The notes beneath the pieces were generated by a model. That model ran no database searches and was not told the origin of the DNA. It was given only the letters and a program-made list of their open reading frames with translations. From positions 446,345 through 510,344 of the forward strand of contig NZ_JAECVR010000001.1 of NCBI RefSeq assembly GCF_016055185.1: DNA of 64,000 bases. The letters run 5' to 3'. Below are positions 26,629 to 35,858 of the stretch, one piece after another. The position numbers were made by a program, and so were the translations under genes. Within the stretch, counting starts at the first letter, position 1; every line of letters begins with the position of its first letter. The DNA is from Paenactinomyces guangxiensis (GTDB lineage: Bacteria > Bacillota > Bacilli > Thermoactinomycetales > Thermoactinomycetaceae).

Positions 26629-27132
26629 ATGTTTGTTTTTGAACGTGTTGAAGGGGATCAAGCAACCCGTTATGTAAATATCCTGAAACAACTTGAACAT
26701 CTGCTGGAGGGGGAAAAAGACTGGCTGGCAAATCTGGCCAATACCGCTTCCCATCTCTATCACTCACTGGATCAAGTCAACTGGGCCGGTTTTTATCTCT
26801 TGAAAGAGGGAGAGCTGGTGCTTGGACCATTTATGGGTCAGCCGGCCTGTGTCCGCATTGCCGTTGGCAGAGGGGTATGCGGGGCGGCGGTTGCAGAGGA
26901 TGAAACGCAACGGGTCGAGGATGTACATCAGTTTCCCGGCCATATCGCCTGTGATGCATCCACCCGGTCGGAAATTGTGATCCCTCTGCGGGTGGACGGA
27001 AAGATCATCGGTGTTCTGGATATTGACAGTCCGGTTAAAAAACGCTTTGACACTCTGGATCAAAAATACCTTGAGGAGTATGCAAATATTCTTCTGAGAA
27101 ACACTGACTGGACCCCGTTATTAGGAAAATAG
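26629..27132 (+). CDS. GAF-domain free methionine-(R)-sulfoxide reductase
   Basis: 167 residues from ATG 26629, eight bases after TGGAGG. A single GAF domain with the three conserved cysteines of fRMsr: Cys in GQPACVRIAVG, Cys in GRGVCGAAV, and Cys in GHIACDASTRSEIVIPL. It reduces free methionine-R-sulfoxide with thioredoxin. The C-terminal GVLDIDSPV...RFDTLDQKYLEEYANIL fits the family (YtsP/YebR). Monocistronic with its own terminator. Confidence 0.93.
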   Translation: MFVFERVEGDQATRYVNILKQLEHLLEGEKDWLANLANTASHLYHSLDQVNWAGFYLLKEGELVLGPFMGQPACVRIAVGRGVCGAAVAEDETQRVEDVHQFPGHIACDASTRSEIVIPLRVDGKIIGVLDIDSPVKKRFDTLDQKYLEEYANILLRNTDWTPLLGK

Positions 27133-27149
27133 GTCATCATTTCCAAACT

Positions 27150-27180
27150 GGCAGAGTCGAAAACAGGCTCTGCTTTTTTG
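27150..27180 (+). terminator. Terminator of the fRMsr gene
   Basis: GCAGAG and CTCTGC arms around eleven bases, followed by TTTTTT. Confidence 0.85.
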
Positions 27181-27295
27181 TTGCCAACGAAACCCAATTT
27201 ATTTTTTAATAAATTAATCATCTGAAATTTTCAAATTATTACTTGAACAAAGAGAAATTATTGTTTATAGTACAAGATAGGTAGATACAACCAGA

Positions 27296-27309
27296 TGTAT
27301 ATACCAATT
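27296..27309. promoter_or_regulatory. NagR-type operator box before the chitinase
   Basis: TGTATATACCAATT matches the NagR/YvoA box of B. subtilis (TTGTCTATACCAAT type, from memory) in the conserved TATACCAAT part. Similar boxes stand at 35015 and 37108. Confidence 0.65.
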
Positions 27310-27326
27310 ATTATATTACAGAGGGG

Positions 27327-27340
27327 TGAAAGCGTTTTCG
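27327..27340. promoter_or_regulatory. cre-like site before the chitinase
   Basis: TGAAAGCGTTTTCG differs from the cre consensus (TGWAARCGYTWNCW) only at the last position. It suggests CcpA control. Confidence 0.6.
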
Positions 27341-27438
27341 TTGCATTTATCAGATGAGACAGGTAAACAGAGTATTCCGAACCGGGTGAATCGCGTTTAA
27401 AGTTGTGATTTACGAAAAGATGATAAGGAGTGATAAAA

Positions 27439-29127
27439 ATGTTCATGACAAGGGCACCTTTGAAAGGGAAATCTTTGCTAAAAAAAACGTTTGCGGCCGC
27501 CTTAATCATGGCACTTTTAATCAGTATCGTACCGGCAGGCGCTTTTGCTGCGGACGAGTGGACACCTAATACTTCTTATGAGATCGGTGATTTAGTCACT
27601 TACGGCGGCAGTACTTATAAATGCATCCAAGCCCATACTTCTCTTCCCGGCTGGGAACCGCCGAATACCCCGGCTTTATGGTCACTGCAGTCGCCTGATG
27701 GCGGTGGGGATACTGAAGCTCCTTCTGCTCCGGCCAACCTGGCTTCTCCCTCGCAAACCGCTGACAGCATTTCCCTTACCTGGACAGCTTCCACCGACAA
27801 TGTTGGCGTAACTGGTTATGATATCTTCCGCGGATCACAAAAAGTTGGATCAACTGCCTCCACTTCTTATACGGATACCAGCTTATCGGCAGATACTTCC
27901 TACACCTACACAGTGAAAGCAAAAGATGCAGCCGGAAACGTTTCAGCACCTAGCAATGCGGTTACGGTAAAAACGAAGGCCAACTCCGGCGGCGGAACTC
28001 CGGGCAAAAAAATCGTCGCTTATTATCCGGCTTGGGCTACCTATGTCCGCAACTATCAGATTATGGATATTGACGGATCCAAAATCACCCATATCAACTA
28101 TGCATTTGCCAATGTACAAAATGGTGAAGTTGTCGTTGGCGATCCCTATGCCGATACAGATAAATTCTTTCCCGGAGATTGCTGGGACCCGGGTTGTAAA
28201 CGAGGAAACTTTAACCAGCTGACAAAATTAAAACAAAAATATCCCCATCTGAAGACATTGATCTCCGTGGGCGGTTGGACATGGTCCGGCGGCTTTTCTG
28301 ATGCAGCTTTAACAGATGCTTCCCGTACCAAATTTGCCGACAGTGCGGTTCGTTTTATTCGTACCTGGGGCTTTGACGGTGTAGACATCGACTGGGAATA
28401 TCCTGTCAGCGGCGGATTGCAAGACGGCAGGCCTGAAGATAAGCAAAACTTCACACTATTGATGCAAAAGCTGCGTGAAAAGCTGGATGCCGCCGGTCGG
28501 GAAGACGGTAAAGATTATCTGCTCACTATTGCATCAGGAGCGGGCCCCAGCTATCTGCAAAATACTGAACTGGGCAAAGTTGCAAGTTACCTTGACTTTG
28601 TCAACATCATGACTTACGACTTTCACGGCGGATGGGAAAAAACAAGCGGTCATAACGCACCCCTCCATATGGACCCTGCTGACCCCACTCCCAATAAAGA
28701 CACCTTTAATGTTAGCGCTGCCGTCGAAGGCCATCTCAATGCCGGTGTTCCCGCTTCTAAACTGGTCCTGGGCCTTCCCTTCTATGGCCGTGGATGGACA
28801 GGCTGTAACACGGCGAACAACGGTGAATACCAGTCCTGCACCGGAACGCCACAAGGAACTTGGGAAGCGGGCGTATTCGACTTCTCTGATCTGGAAGCCA
28901 ATTATATTAATAAAAATGGTTACACCCGGTACTGGAACAATGTATCCAAAGTCCCCTATCTCTTCAATCCGTCCACCGGCACCTTCATCTCTTATGATGA
29001 TGCAGAGTCCATGGGTTATAAAACCAGCTTCATTAAATCAAAAGGCCTCGCCGGAGCCATGTTCTGGGAGTTAAGCTCAGACCGCAACAAAACATTGTTG
29101 AACAAAGTTTATAATGATTTAAAATAA
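27439..29127 (+). CDS. Secreted GH18 chitinase with CBM5/12 and FnIII domains
   Basis: 562 residues from ATG 27439 (AAGGAG upstream). Order: signal peptide to about residue 34 (ends GAFAADEW), carbohydrate-binding module 5/12 at 35-80 (WTPNTSYEIGDLVTYGGSTYKCIQ), fibronectin type III at 92-180, and GH18 catalytic domain 188-562. The catalytic motif FDGVDIDWEYP lies near residues 312-321 with Glu as acid, and SVGGWTWSGGF and MTYDFHGGW are also typical. It cleaves chitin outside the cell. NagR and cre sites upstream and the divergent-ended GlcNAc operon nearby place it in one regulon. Confidence 0.96.
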   Translation: MFMTRAPLKGKSLLKKTFAAALIMALLISIVPAGAFAADEWTPNTSYEIGDLVTYGGSTYKCIQAHTSLPGWEPPNTPALWSLQSPDGGGDTEAPSAPANLASPSQTADSISLTWTASTDNVGVTGYDIFRGSQKVGSTASTSYTDTSLSADTSYTYTVKAKDAAGNVSAPSNAVTVKTKANSGGGTPGKKIVAYYPAWATYVRNYQIMDIDGSKITHINYAFANVQNGEVVVGDPYADTDKFFPGDCWDPGCKRGNFNQLTKLKQKYPHLKTLISVGGWTWSGGFSDAALTDASRTKFADSAVRFIRTWGFDGVDIDWEYPVSGGLQDGRPEDKQNFTLLMQKLREKLDAAGREDGKDYLLTIASGAGPSYLQNTELGKVASYLDFVNIMTYDFHGGWEKTSGHNAPLHMDPADPTPNKDTFNVSAAVEGHLNAGVPASKLVLGLPFYGRGWTGCNTANNGEYQSCTGTPQGTWEAGVFDFSDLEANYINKNGYTRYWNNVSKVPYLFNPSTGTFISYDDAESMGYKTSFIKSKGLAGAMFWELSSDRNKTLLNKVYNDLK

Positions 29128-29136
29128 GCATTGATC

Positions 29137-29175
29137 ACAAGCGGGGCTGTCTTTACCAGCGGCCTCGCTTTATTT
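29137..29175 (+). terminator. Terminator of the chitinase gene
   Basis: AAGCGGGGC-like and GGCCTCGCTT arms around 13 bases with a T-rich tail (TTATTTC). Confidence 0.65.
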
Positions 29176-29221
29176 CATATCAACAACCCTTATGTTCCGG
29201 CGACACAACCCTGGCATGAAA

Positions 29222-29452
29222 GTTTTCATCATGCCGGAGAAGCAGAATTCCGGGGAGCGACCTTGTGGCGACCTGCCCGGCGAAAAAACAGAACAAGGGA
29301 AACAGCGAGGCAATTCTCTCTTGAACTCGCTTCCCTGCCCAATGCCTACGCCCCTTGTGCAGTTCTTGGACCGGCCATCCCTACTTCCTCGCAGGGCGCC
29401 AACCGGGAGCGAGACAGAATTCTGCTTCCCCCACACTGAAACACACTTACAG
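29222..29452 (-). repeat. 231-bp dispersed repeat R1, copy 2 (inverted)
   Basis: Reverse complement of copy 1 at 21641-21871 with equal length and strong similarity at both ends. GAGACAGAATTCTG (29411-29424) and CGGGGAGCGACCTTGTGGCGACC (29252-29273 region) are clear. It fills the space between the chitinase terminator and the stop of the GntR regulator. The shadow frames in it are not conserved between copies. Confidence 0.7.
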
Positions 29453-29481
29453 AAAAAAAGAACAACCTCAGGCGGCTGTTC

Positions 29482-30222
29482 CTATCCATCAGCTTTTAAT
29501 AAAACTTCATATTTATGGGTATCGGTCCTGTATATACACTTCGTATATTCCATAATCTCCTCATTTTTCGTATAGGTTGTCCTTCTAAACAGAAGAGCCA
29601 GTGATTCATCCGGCATTTGAAGCAACTGGCTTTCATATTCGTCAAGTTTAACCGGTTCAATCGTCTGGGTGGCATAACATGGCACCCTGTTATACTTTTC
29701 CTTGAGGACATTATACAGCGAACCGCCTTCAAGATCATTCTTCGTAAGATCAGGCACTTTTGTGTGGTTGAGCCAAACCGTTTCCAGTGCAAAAGGAAGG
29801 CCATCAATAATCCGCAGCCGTTGGATCTCCAACACCTTGTTTTGATGCGGCAGCATTTTCAGCCTTTTTTTCAGAGCAACAGTTGCCTCCAAAACTTTAA
29901 AGGAAAGGATTTTCGTTTGGACAACCAGGCCCTTTTCCATCATCTCATCAGTAAAGCCTCGCAGTTGATTCAACTGGTGTTGTGGCTTTGGTTCGGCGAC
30001 AAACGTTCCCTTTCCCTGTTCGCGATACAAGACTCCTTCATTGACTAAAGCTGTTACTGCCTTGCGCGCTGTCATGCGGCTAATTCCGTGAATTTCACAG
30101 AGTTCCCGTTCAGGCGGGGCCGCATCCCCCGGTTTCAGCTCTTCATTATCAATCATTTCCCGCAATATTTCTTTCAATTGATAATAAAGGGGAAGTGGAC
30201 TGTTTTTATTTACCTTTCTCAT
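29482..30222 (-). CDS. nagR: GntR/HutC-family regulator, NagR (YvoA/DasR-like)
   Basis: 246 residues from ATG 30222 with GAGTGAGG six bases upstream. N-terminal winged helix (LPLYYQLKEILREMIDNEELKPGD, PPERELCEIHGISRMTARKAV) and C-terminal UTRA domain (about residues 80-235). In this branch the regulator binds glucosamine-6-phosphate or GlcNAc-6-phosphate and leaves its TATACCAAT boxes. Last gene of the nag operon, 26 bases after the GH3 gene. It likely represses the operon and the chitinase. Confidence 0.9.
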   Translation of the reverse strand: MRKVNKNSPLPLYYQLKEILREMIDNEELKPGDAAPPERELCEIHGISRMTARKAVTALVNEGVLYREQGKGTFVAEPKPQHQLNQLRGFTDEMMEKGLVVQTKILSFKVLEATVALKKRLKMLPHQNKVLEIQRLRIIDGLPFALETVWLNHTKVPDLTKNDLEGGSLYNVLKEKYNRVPCYATQTIEPVKLDEYESQLLQMPDESLALLFRRTTYTKNEEIMEYTKCIYRTDTHKYEVLLKADG

Positions 30223-30255
30223 TTTATTCCTCACTCTTGACCCCTCTCATGTCAC

Positions 30256-31827
30256 CTAACAGATCTGTACAGGACATTTTCCCACAAACGGGATCTTGCC
30301 GCCCAGTTGTTTCGCTAATGTTCTCATCTGTTCATCTATGATTGAGTAAGCCGCTACCACCGTGATATCTTCAGAAATAAGCTGTGCGTCATACGGATCA
30401 CGCAACATCACCGCTACCAGCGGACGGCACCTTTTAAGATGATTTATTGCGCTGATCTGGGCCGGAAAACGATGTGCATTGACAGTGCAATAAATGATAA
30501 GATCCCGGTCACTGACAGCCCGGTTTAATCGGGTGTAATCCCAATCTTCATCTAAGGTAAACTCCAGCATACGTACATCCTGAACAAACTTCTGTAAATA
30601 TGAAAACAGGAGATTTTCCTGATCTCCGCTTGTATCAGCCTCAGTCAGGTTCTGCGTTCTGGGCAAAACCAGCAAAACCCGGCTCTCACCCGGGACAGGC
30701 AAAAGCTTTTTCGGGTCCCGCAGCAGAGTGACCGACTGCTCACTGACTTTGCGGGAAATCAGGCGGCTGTCTTCCTTTGGTTGCTGTCTACTCCTATTAT
30801 AATCATTGATCTTGTGTTTGAATAACAGAATTCTGGCCACAGACTGATTGATCCGTTCTTCGGTCAGCTCTCCTTGTTTCAATGCCCGCATAAGCCGGTC
30901 AAACGCTTCCTCAACCGACCGGCGGCCATCATGGATAAATGCGATATCGCCTCCGGCCAGAATAAATTGCAAAACGGCTTCACCGGCTGAATATTGCTTC
31001 CGGATTGCTCCCATTGCCAGATCATCGCTGATGACCAGTCCCTCATATCCCATCTCCTCGCGCAGCAACCCGGTAATCACTCGCTTTGACAGAGAAGACG
31101 GGCGGGAGTCAATGTTTGAAAAAATAACGTGTGAGACCATAACAGAGTCGACATGATGATCCGCTAATTGCCGGAATGGGACAAATTCCGTCTGCATCAG
31201 TGTTTTGACATCACTGCCATTGATCGCCAGATCTGCATGCGTATCAGTTTTAGTATTGCCGTGGCCGGGAAAATGTTTCGCACTTGCTGCAACCCCGCCT
31301 ACATGGACTCCCTGCACATAGTTGATACATTGCTTTGCAACCCGGTGCGGATCATCTCCAAATGAGCGAACCCCAATCACCGGGTTGTTTGTTTCAAGAT
31401 TGACATCGGCAACCGGTGCCAGCAAATGATTGACTCCCATCTCAGCCAGTTCCCAACCGACCGCTTGTCCCTGCGCCCGGGTCAGCTGTAAGTCATCAGC
31501 AGCAGCCAGCGCCATGTTGCCTGGAAATTCCGTCATCAGACGCCCAAAAACGCTCAATGTGCCTGTTTCCTGATCGGCGGCAAAAATCACGGGAAGATTT
31601 AAACCATTTTCCTCATAGGCTTGTTGAATATCTGCCGTGAGCCTCTTTACTTGCTCACAGCTCCGTATATTTGGTCCATTCATGCGATAACCCGCAATCG
31701 GATACTCGGTCAAGAACGTGCGAAAGTCGTCCGACAGCTCCGTTCCTTCCGCTTGCCCGACCAGCATCTGCCCTATTTTTTGCTTCAATGTCAGACATTG
31801 CAATTGTTTTTTCATCTGCTCCCTCAT
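30256..31827 (-). CDS. nagZ: GH3 beta-N-acetylglucosaminidase (NagZ-like)
   Basis: 523 residues from ATG 31827, six bases after AAGGAGGGG. No signal peptide. The GH3 motif SAKHFPGHGNTKTDTHADLA carries the NagZ catalytic Asp-His dyad, and the nucleophile Asp is in LVISDDLAMGAI. The C-terminal domain (residues 370-523) is of the two-domain type. It would release GlcNAc from imported chito-oligosaccharides in the cytosol. Its place in the nag operon supports that role. Muropeptide recycling is an alternative. Confidence 0.93.
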   Translation of the reverse strand: MREQMKKQLQCLTLKQKIGQMLVGQAEGTELSDDFRTFLTEYPIAGYRMNGPNIRSCEQVKRLTADIQQAYEENGLNLPVIFAADQETGTLSVFGRLMTEFPGNMALAAADDLQLTRAQGQAVGWELAEMGVNHLLAPVADVNLETNNPVIGVRSFGDDPHRVAKQCINYVQGVHVGGVAASAKHFPGHGNTKTDTHADLAINGSDVKTLMQTEFVPFRQLADHHVDSVMVSHVIFSNIDSRPSSLSKRVITGLLREEMGYEGLVISDDLAMGAIRKQYSAGEAVLQFILAGGDIAFIHDGRRSVEEAFDRLMRALKQGELTEERINQSVARILLFKHKINDYNRSRQQPKEDSRLISRKVSEQSVTLLRDPKKLLPVPGESRVLLVLPRTQNLTEADTSGDQENLLFSYLQKFVQDVRMLEFTLDEDWDYTRLNRAVSDRDLIIYCTVNAHRFPAQISAINHLKRCRPLVAVMLRDPYDAQLISEDITVVAAYSIIDEQMRTLAKQLGGKIPFVGKCPVQIC

Positions 31828-31844
31828 GATCATCCCCTCCTTGT

Positions 31845-32714
31845 TTATCCTTTCACAGCTCCCGATGTGAGCCCTTTAATCACCTGTTTCTGGGCGAGGA
31901 GATAAATGATGATCACCGGGATCAGAGTAAGTGTGACTGCGGTCGCCAGTAATCCGTAGTCCGTTCCATACTGGGTAGTAACATTGGAAAGCAGCACATT
32001 AATCGGTTGAACATCCTTCTGCGGAACAAAGATGAGTGCCGAGAACAAGTCATTATAGGACCACAAAAAGACAAAGATACTGGCAGTGGCAAAAGCCGGT
32101 CTGGAAACAGGCACGATGACACGGGTAAATACTTTCCATCGGCTGCACCCATCTATAATGGCGGCTTCTTCCAGATCTTTGGGGATGGTCACCATATAAG
32201 AAGAAAGGACGAGGATCGTAAAAGGCAAAAATCCGGCCGTGTGCGGCAAAATAAGTGCCCAGTAGGTGTTGAGCAAATCCAGTGACTGCAAAATCTCAGA
32301 TACAGGCGCTACCGTGGCAAAAGCAGGTATTAACAGGCTGGCTACCAATAAGGTTTGGATAAAGCTTCTGAGGCGAAATTCAAACCTTGATAAGATATAG
32401 GCGGCAAGCCCCCCAAACCATAGCGTGAAAAATACTGTTCCCCCGGACATGATTAAGCTGTTGAGGTAACTCTGCCCGATATTGATTTGTTCAAACGCGT
32501 TTACATAATTTTGGAGTGTCGGGTTCGACGCCACCGAAAATGAATCGGTTATCACCTTCTGTGACGGCTTCAATGAATTGTTAAAAACCCAAAACAAAGG
32601 ATAGATTGTAGTCAGCGACCAGGCAAATAACACAATATAAGTAATTATTTTAAGCGGTTTGAAACGGGTAAAGGCTGATTGCAGCTTTTCCCAAAATGTT
32701 TTTTTGGTGTTCAT
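31845..32714 (-). CDS. ABC sugar permease, MalG/DasC type
   Basis: 289 residues from ATG 32714 with GGAGGG six bases upstream. Six membrane helices; EAA loop at AAIIDGCSRWKVFTRVIVPVSRPAFA, which docks the ATPase. C-terminus ITSGAVKG-type (KGLTSGAVKG) as in MalG-like permeases. Works with the adjacent MalF-type permease and binding protein. No ATPase gene in the operon, so MsmX or similar must energise it. Substrate by context: chitobiose or longer chito-oligosaccharides. Confidence 0.92.
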   Translation of the reverse strand: MNTKKTFWEKLQSAFTRFKPLKIITYIVLFAWSLTTIYPLFWVFNNSLKPSQKVITDSFSVASNPTLQNYVNAFEQINIGQSYLNSLIMSGGTVFFTLWFGGLAAYILSRFEFRLRSFIQTLLVASLLIPAFATVAPVSEILQSLDLLNTYWALILPHTAGFLPFTILVLSSYMVTIPKDLEEAAIIDGCSRWKVFTRVIVPVSRPAFATASIFVFLWSYNDLFSALIFVPQKDVQPINVLLSNVTTQYGTDYGLLATAVTLTLIPVIIIYLLAQKQVIKGLTSGAVKG

Positions 32715-32732
32715 TTCCTTCCCTCCAGCCAA

Positions 32733-33599
32733 TCAATAGGTGATTTCCTCTTTTTTTAACAGGCGGTTGGCAATAAAGGATAAAACAACTCCCAGCAGGA
32801 CAATGAAAACAGCAATGGTTGACCCGTATCCCCAGGCCGAGCTGGTAAATGTTTTCATATACATATAGGTTCCCAGCACTTCCGAAGTGTGCGTCGGTCC
32901 GCCCCCTGTAATGATATAAACAAGTTCAAACACTTTTAGCGAACCGGTAATGGCTAAAATAATACATGTTTTAATGTCGCTCCAAATGAGAGGGAGAGTA
33001 ATATAGAAAGTCTTTTTAATGCCTGTCACTCCTTCAAGGTGGGCCGCTTCATAAAAGTCATCGGGAATTTTGGAAATAGCGGTTAGCAGGATAACAAAAT
33101 AAAAGCCGACATATTGCCAGATTGTGGGGATCGCCACCGCGATCAGTGAACTTTCTTCCGTGATCCACAGTACTTTTTCATATCCGAATTTCTCCAACAG
33201 CTGGTTTAACATGCCGCCATCATACTTATAAAAAAGAGTAAACATCAGGCCGATTGCCGTTGCAGAGATGGCAACGGGAAAGAAAAAGGCGGACCGGAAA
33301 AAGTTTGTGCCAAATTTGACTGAATCAACCAGTACTGCCAGCACAACACCCAGTCCTACCTGAAAAATAATGGCATAGCACATAATTTCAAGGGTGTTTA
33401 AAGTGGCAATCCGTACTACTTCATCTGTAGCAAGCTGAATGTAATTTTCCAGGCCGGTAAATCTCGATACAAGGAATCCATCCCAATAAAAAAAGCTTTT
33501 ATACACACTGCGCAAAAAAGGGTAGTATAAAAATACCCCCGTTAAAAGAATAGTCGGGAAAAGGAATAAAAATATATATTTTTTATCACCTTTATGCAT
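32733..33599 (-). CDS. ABC sugar permease, MalF/DasB type
   Basis: 288 residues, six membrane helices beginning with FLFLFPTILLTGVFLYYPFL. EAA loop at YEAAHLEGVTGIKKTFYITLPLIWSDI. Conserved IITGGGPTHTSEVLGTYMYMKTF near the C-terminus. Standard length, unlike the paralogous permease at 46526-47830. Starts 98 bases after the binding-protein gene and ends 18 bases before the next permease. Confidence 0.92.
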   Translation of the reverse strand: MHKGDKKYIFLFLFPTILLTGVFLYYPFLRSVYKSFFYWDGFLVSRFTGLENYIQLATDEVVRIATLNTLEIMCYAIIFQVGLGVVLAVLVDSVKFGTNFFRSAFFFPVAISATAIGLMFTLFYKYDGGMLNQLLEKFGYEKVLWITEESSLIAVAIPTIWQYVGFYFVILLTAISKIPDDFYEAAHLEGVTGIKKTFYITLPLIWSDIKTCIILAITGSLKVFELVYIITGGGPTHTSEVLGTYMYMKTFTSSAWGYGSTIAVFIVLLGVVLSFIANRLLKKEEITY

Positions 33600-33697
33600 G
33601 AAAAAAGGCTCCTTTCAACTTCGATCCTTTCATCTCTTCCATGATGAAAGGAAAGCTTCGCCGTAAGGGCAAAGCTTTCCCTGACTTATCAAGGAAC

Positions 33698-34987
33698 TTA
33701 CTTTCTTGCTTGCTCTTCCACTTTCAGTGCGGCTTCCAGAACTTCTTTGGCCGTTTTCTTCTCCTGGACAATATAAGCAATGTTCTTGCGAATCTCGGTA
33801 AAGGCTTCCGGAGAGATTTGGGCATCGATCGGCAAGTTGAGAGAGTTGGCCTCTTTCACCATTTTTTGTCCTTCAGCTGCCACCGGAGAGAGTCCATCAA
33901 TGGTTACATCAGCCGCCGGCACCCCGCCGTTGGCTTCGGCAAACTTCTTAATCATCTCTTTGCTGGTCAAAAATTTAATCAGTTCAAGGGCCATACCTTT
34001 TTTCGATTGATCTTCATAAGATTTTTTGCTCAGATAATAACCGGATGTAAACCCGGCTATCAGATCGGCCGGTTTTGCTTTTCCGCCGGGCATCACCGGG
34101 AACGGCATTACTTTAACATTCTCTTTATCCTGCATTTGGCCTATGGTCCAGGATCCGTTTACCATCATGGCCGCCTTTTTGTTCACAAATAATTGCACAG
34201 CGTCTGCATCTTTCATGGTGTTGGCGTCTTTCGGGAAGGCACCCATTTTATAGATTTCTTTTAATCGGTTCAAGCCTTGCTCCCAGGAAGGATCTACCCC
34301 GTTTTGATAAGCGGAATTGTGGCCTTCAGGCCCACCGGCTGAAAGAATAAAATGTTCAATAAGATAAAAGGATTCCTCCATTGAACCGGCAATTGGGATA
34401 ATTCCGTTTTTCTTGAATACTTCAACAGCCTTCACAAACTTATTCCAGTCAGTCGGCAACTCCAGGTTATATTTATCAAAAAGATCTTTATTCACAAATA
34501 ACCCTTCGTAAAAGCCGGTAATCGGGAAGGCATAAATTTTTCCATCTTTTTCGATAATTTGTTTTTTGACGTTATCAGTGAGCACAGAATTCCATTCCTG
34601 ATCTTTAGCCATCAAATCATTCAGGGGGACGACGGCACCTGATTTAATAATGGATTGTGCATCTGCACCTGTAAAGAAGAAGGTAACATCAGGCGCGTTT
34701 CCCGAGGTGAAGTCTGTTTTTACTTTGGTGCGGAACGGATCACCGGTGGCAGTCATCGATTCATCCGTAATTTCCACATTCGGATGCTTCTTTTTAAAAT
34801 CTTCCAAAGCTTGCTGATACACCTTGGTTGCCGGGTCAGTTCCCGAAAACATGGTTACAATACGCAATTGAATCTTTCCGTCATCACTGCCGGCTGTGCA
34901 ACCGGCTGCTGCTAGAGCGAGGGATAAAATCAAAAGAAGCGAAAGAAATACAGTCAATTTTTTACTCAGCCAGTGATTCACCTGCAT
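33698..34987 (-). CDS. Extracellular sugar-binding lipoprotein (family 1)
   Basis: 429 residues. Signal peptide with lipobox LAAAGC near residue 29, so it is membrane anchored. The rest is a cluster B type solute-binding protein (LRIVTMFSGTDPATKVYQQALEDFKK, YAFPITGFYEGLFVNKDLF, ASGLIGGFTSG-like YYLSKKS segment). It captures the sugar for the two permeases. A NagR box at 35015-35028 lies about 30 bases upstream, so transcription probably initiates here too, beside nagA. Confidence 0.92.
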   Translation of the reverse strand: MQVNHWLSKKLTVFLSLLLILSLALAAAGCTAGSDDGKIQLRIVTMFSGTDPATKVYQQALEDFKKKHPNVEITDESMTATGDPFRTKVKTDFTSGNAPDVTFFFTGADAQSIIKSGAVVPLNDLMAKDQEWNSVLTDNVKKQIIEKDGKIYAFPITGFYEGLFVNKDLFDKYNLELPTDWNKFVKAVEVFKKNGIIPIAGSMEESFYLIEHFILSAGGPEGHNSAYQNGVDPSWEQGLNRLKEIYKMGAFPKDANTMKDADAVQLFVNKKAAMMVNGSWTIGQMQDKENVKVMPFPVMPGGKAKPADLIAGFTSGYYLSKKSYEDQSKKGMALELIKFLTSKEMIKKFAEANGGVPAADVTIDGLSPVAAEGQKMVKEANSLNLPIDAQISPEAFTEIRKNIAYIVQEKKTAKEVLEAALKVEEQARK

Positions 34988-35014
34988 GTCCCCCTTGAAA
35001 AGTATTTGTATTAA

Positions 35015-35028
35015 TGTCTATACCAATA
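35015..35028. promoter_or_regulatory. NagR-type operator box before the binding protein gene
   Basis: TGTCTATACCAATA matches the NagR-type box best of the three in the window. A weaker cre-like sequence lies at 35063-35076. Confidence 0.75.
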
Positions 35029-35120
35029 TTACGAAAAAAATTTGATTTCTGTCAACAAAAAAATTAAACGCTTTCATATTGAGAGACAGTCCGTTAAGGG
35101 CCCCTATGCATCCCCTCCGG

Positions 35121-35858
35121 TCATGGGGATACATAGAGCGAAGACAAAGCTTCTTCATCAGCGATAATCGTAACATGGGGATGTTTTTTTAAGACCGAAG
35201 CAGGCAGCTGTTCATTTACTTCTTCCTCAAACAGGCGGCGGAGAACCTTCGCTTTCTTTCGCCCGTTAACAAGAAGTATGATTTCTGAACTTTTCATAAT
35301 TGTAGCAATGCCCATCGTGATGGCATGGGTAGGCACCTCGGCAAAAGAGGAAAAATAACGCTTATTCGCCCTCCGTGTTGTCTCATCAAGCTGAACAACA
35401 TGTGTACGGGACAGGAATGAGGTGCCGGGTTCATTAAAACCAATATGCCCGTTTAAACCAATTCCCAGTATTTGCAGATCGATTCCGCCTTCTGTATCAA
35501 TCAGCCTCTCATACCGTGAACATTCCGCTTCCAGGTCGGAAGCCATTCCGTCGGGAATATGGGTTTGCTTTTCCGGGATATCAATGTGGCTAAAAAGGTA
35601 ATGGTTCATATAAAAATGGTAACTGTTTGGATGATGAGGAGGGAGTCCCACATACTCATCCAAATTAAAGGTTGTTACCCGTTGGTAACTGGTTCCGTTG
35701 TTTCGGTGGTCCTCTATTAGCTTGCGATAGATGCCTTTCGGGGTTCCCCCCGTAGCCAAACCCAGTTTTAACGGGGCAGCGGCATTTACTTTTTCAATGA
35801 TAATCTCCGCGGCCCTCTCACACATTTGCTGATAATCCTTTGTTTTAATCAGTAACAT
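35121..35858 (-). CDS. nagB: Glucosamine-6-phosphate deaminase
   Basis: 245 residues from ATG 35858, with GAGGGG eight bases upstream. Signature LGIGLNGHIGFNEPGTSF, GLATGGTPKGIYRKL and TTFNLDEYVGLP are complete. It turns glucosamine-6-phosphate into fructose-6-phosphate and ammonia in the cytosol. Overlaps the end of nagA by 14 bases. No terminator to the binding-protein gene was seen apart from a 130-bp gap holding the operator. Confidence 0.96.
   Translation of the reverse strand: MLLIKTKDYQQMCERAAEIIIEKVNAAAPLKLGLATGGTPKGIYRKLIEDHRNNGTSYQRVTTFNLDEYVGLPPHHPNSYHFYMNHYLFSHIDIPEKQTHIPDGMASDLEAECSRYERLIDTEGGIDLQILGIGLNGHIGFNEPGTSFLSRTHVVQLDETTRRANKRYFSSFAEVPTHAITMGIATIMKSSEIILLVNGRKKAKVLRRLFEEEVNEQLPASVLKKHPHVTIIADEEALSSLYVSP

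Noticed and set aside
29131..29555. Overlapping plus-strand frames after the chitinase
   Set aside because: All run through repeat R1 and are not kept in the other copy.
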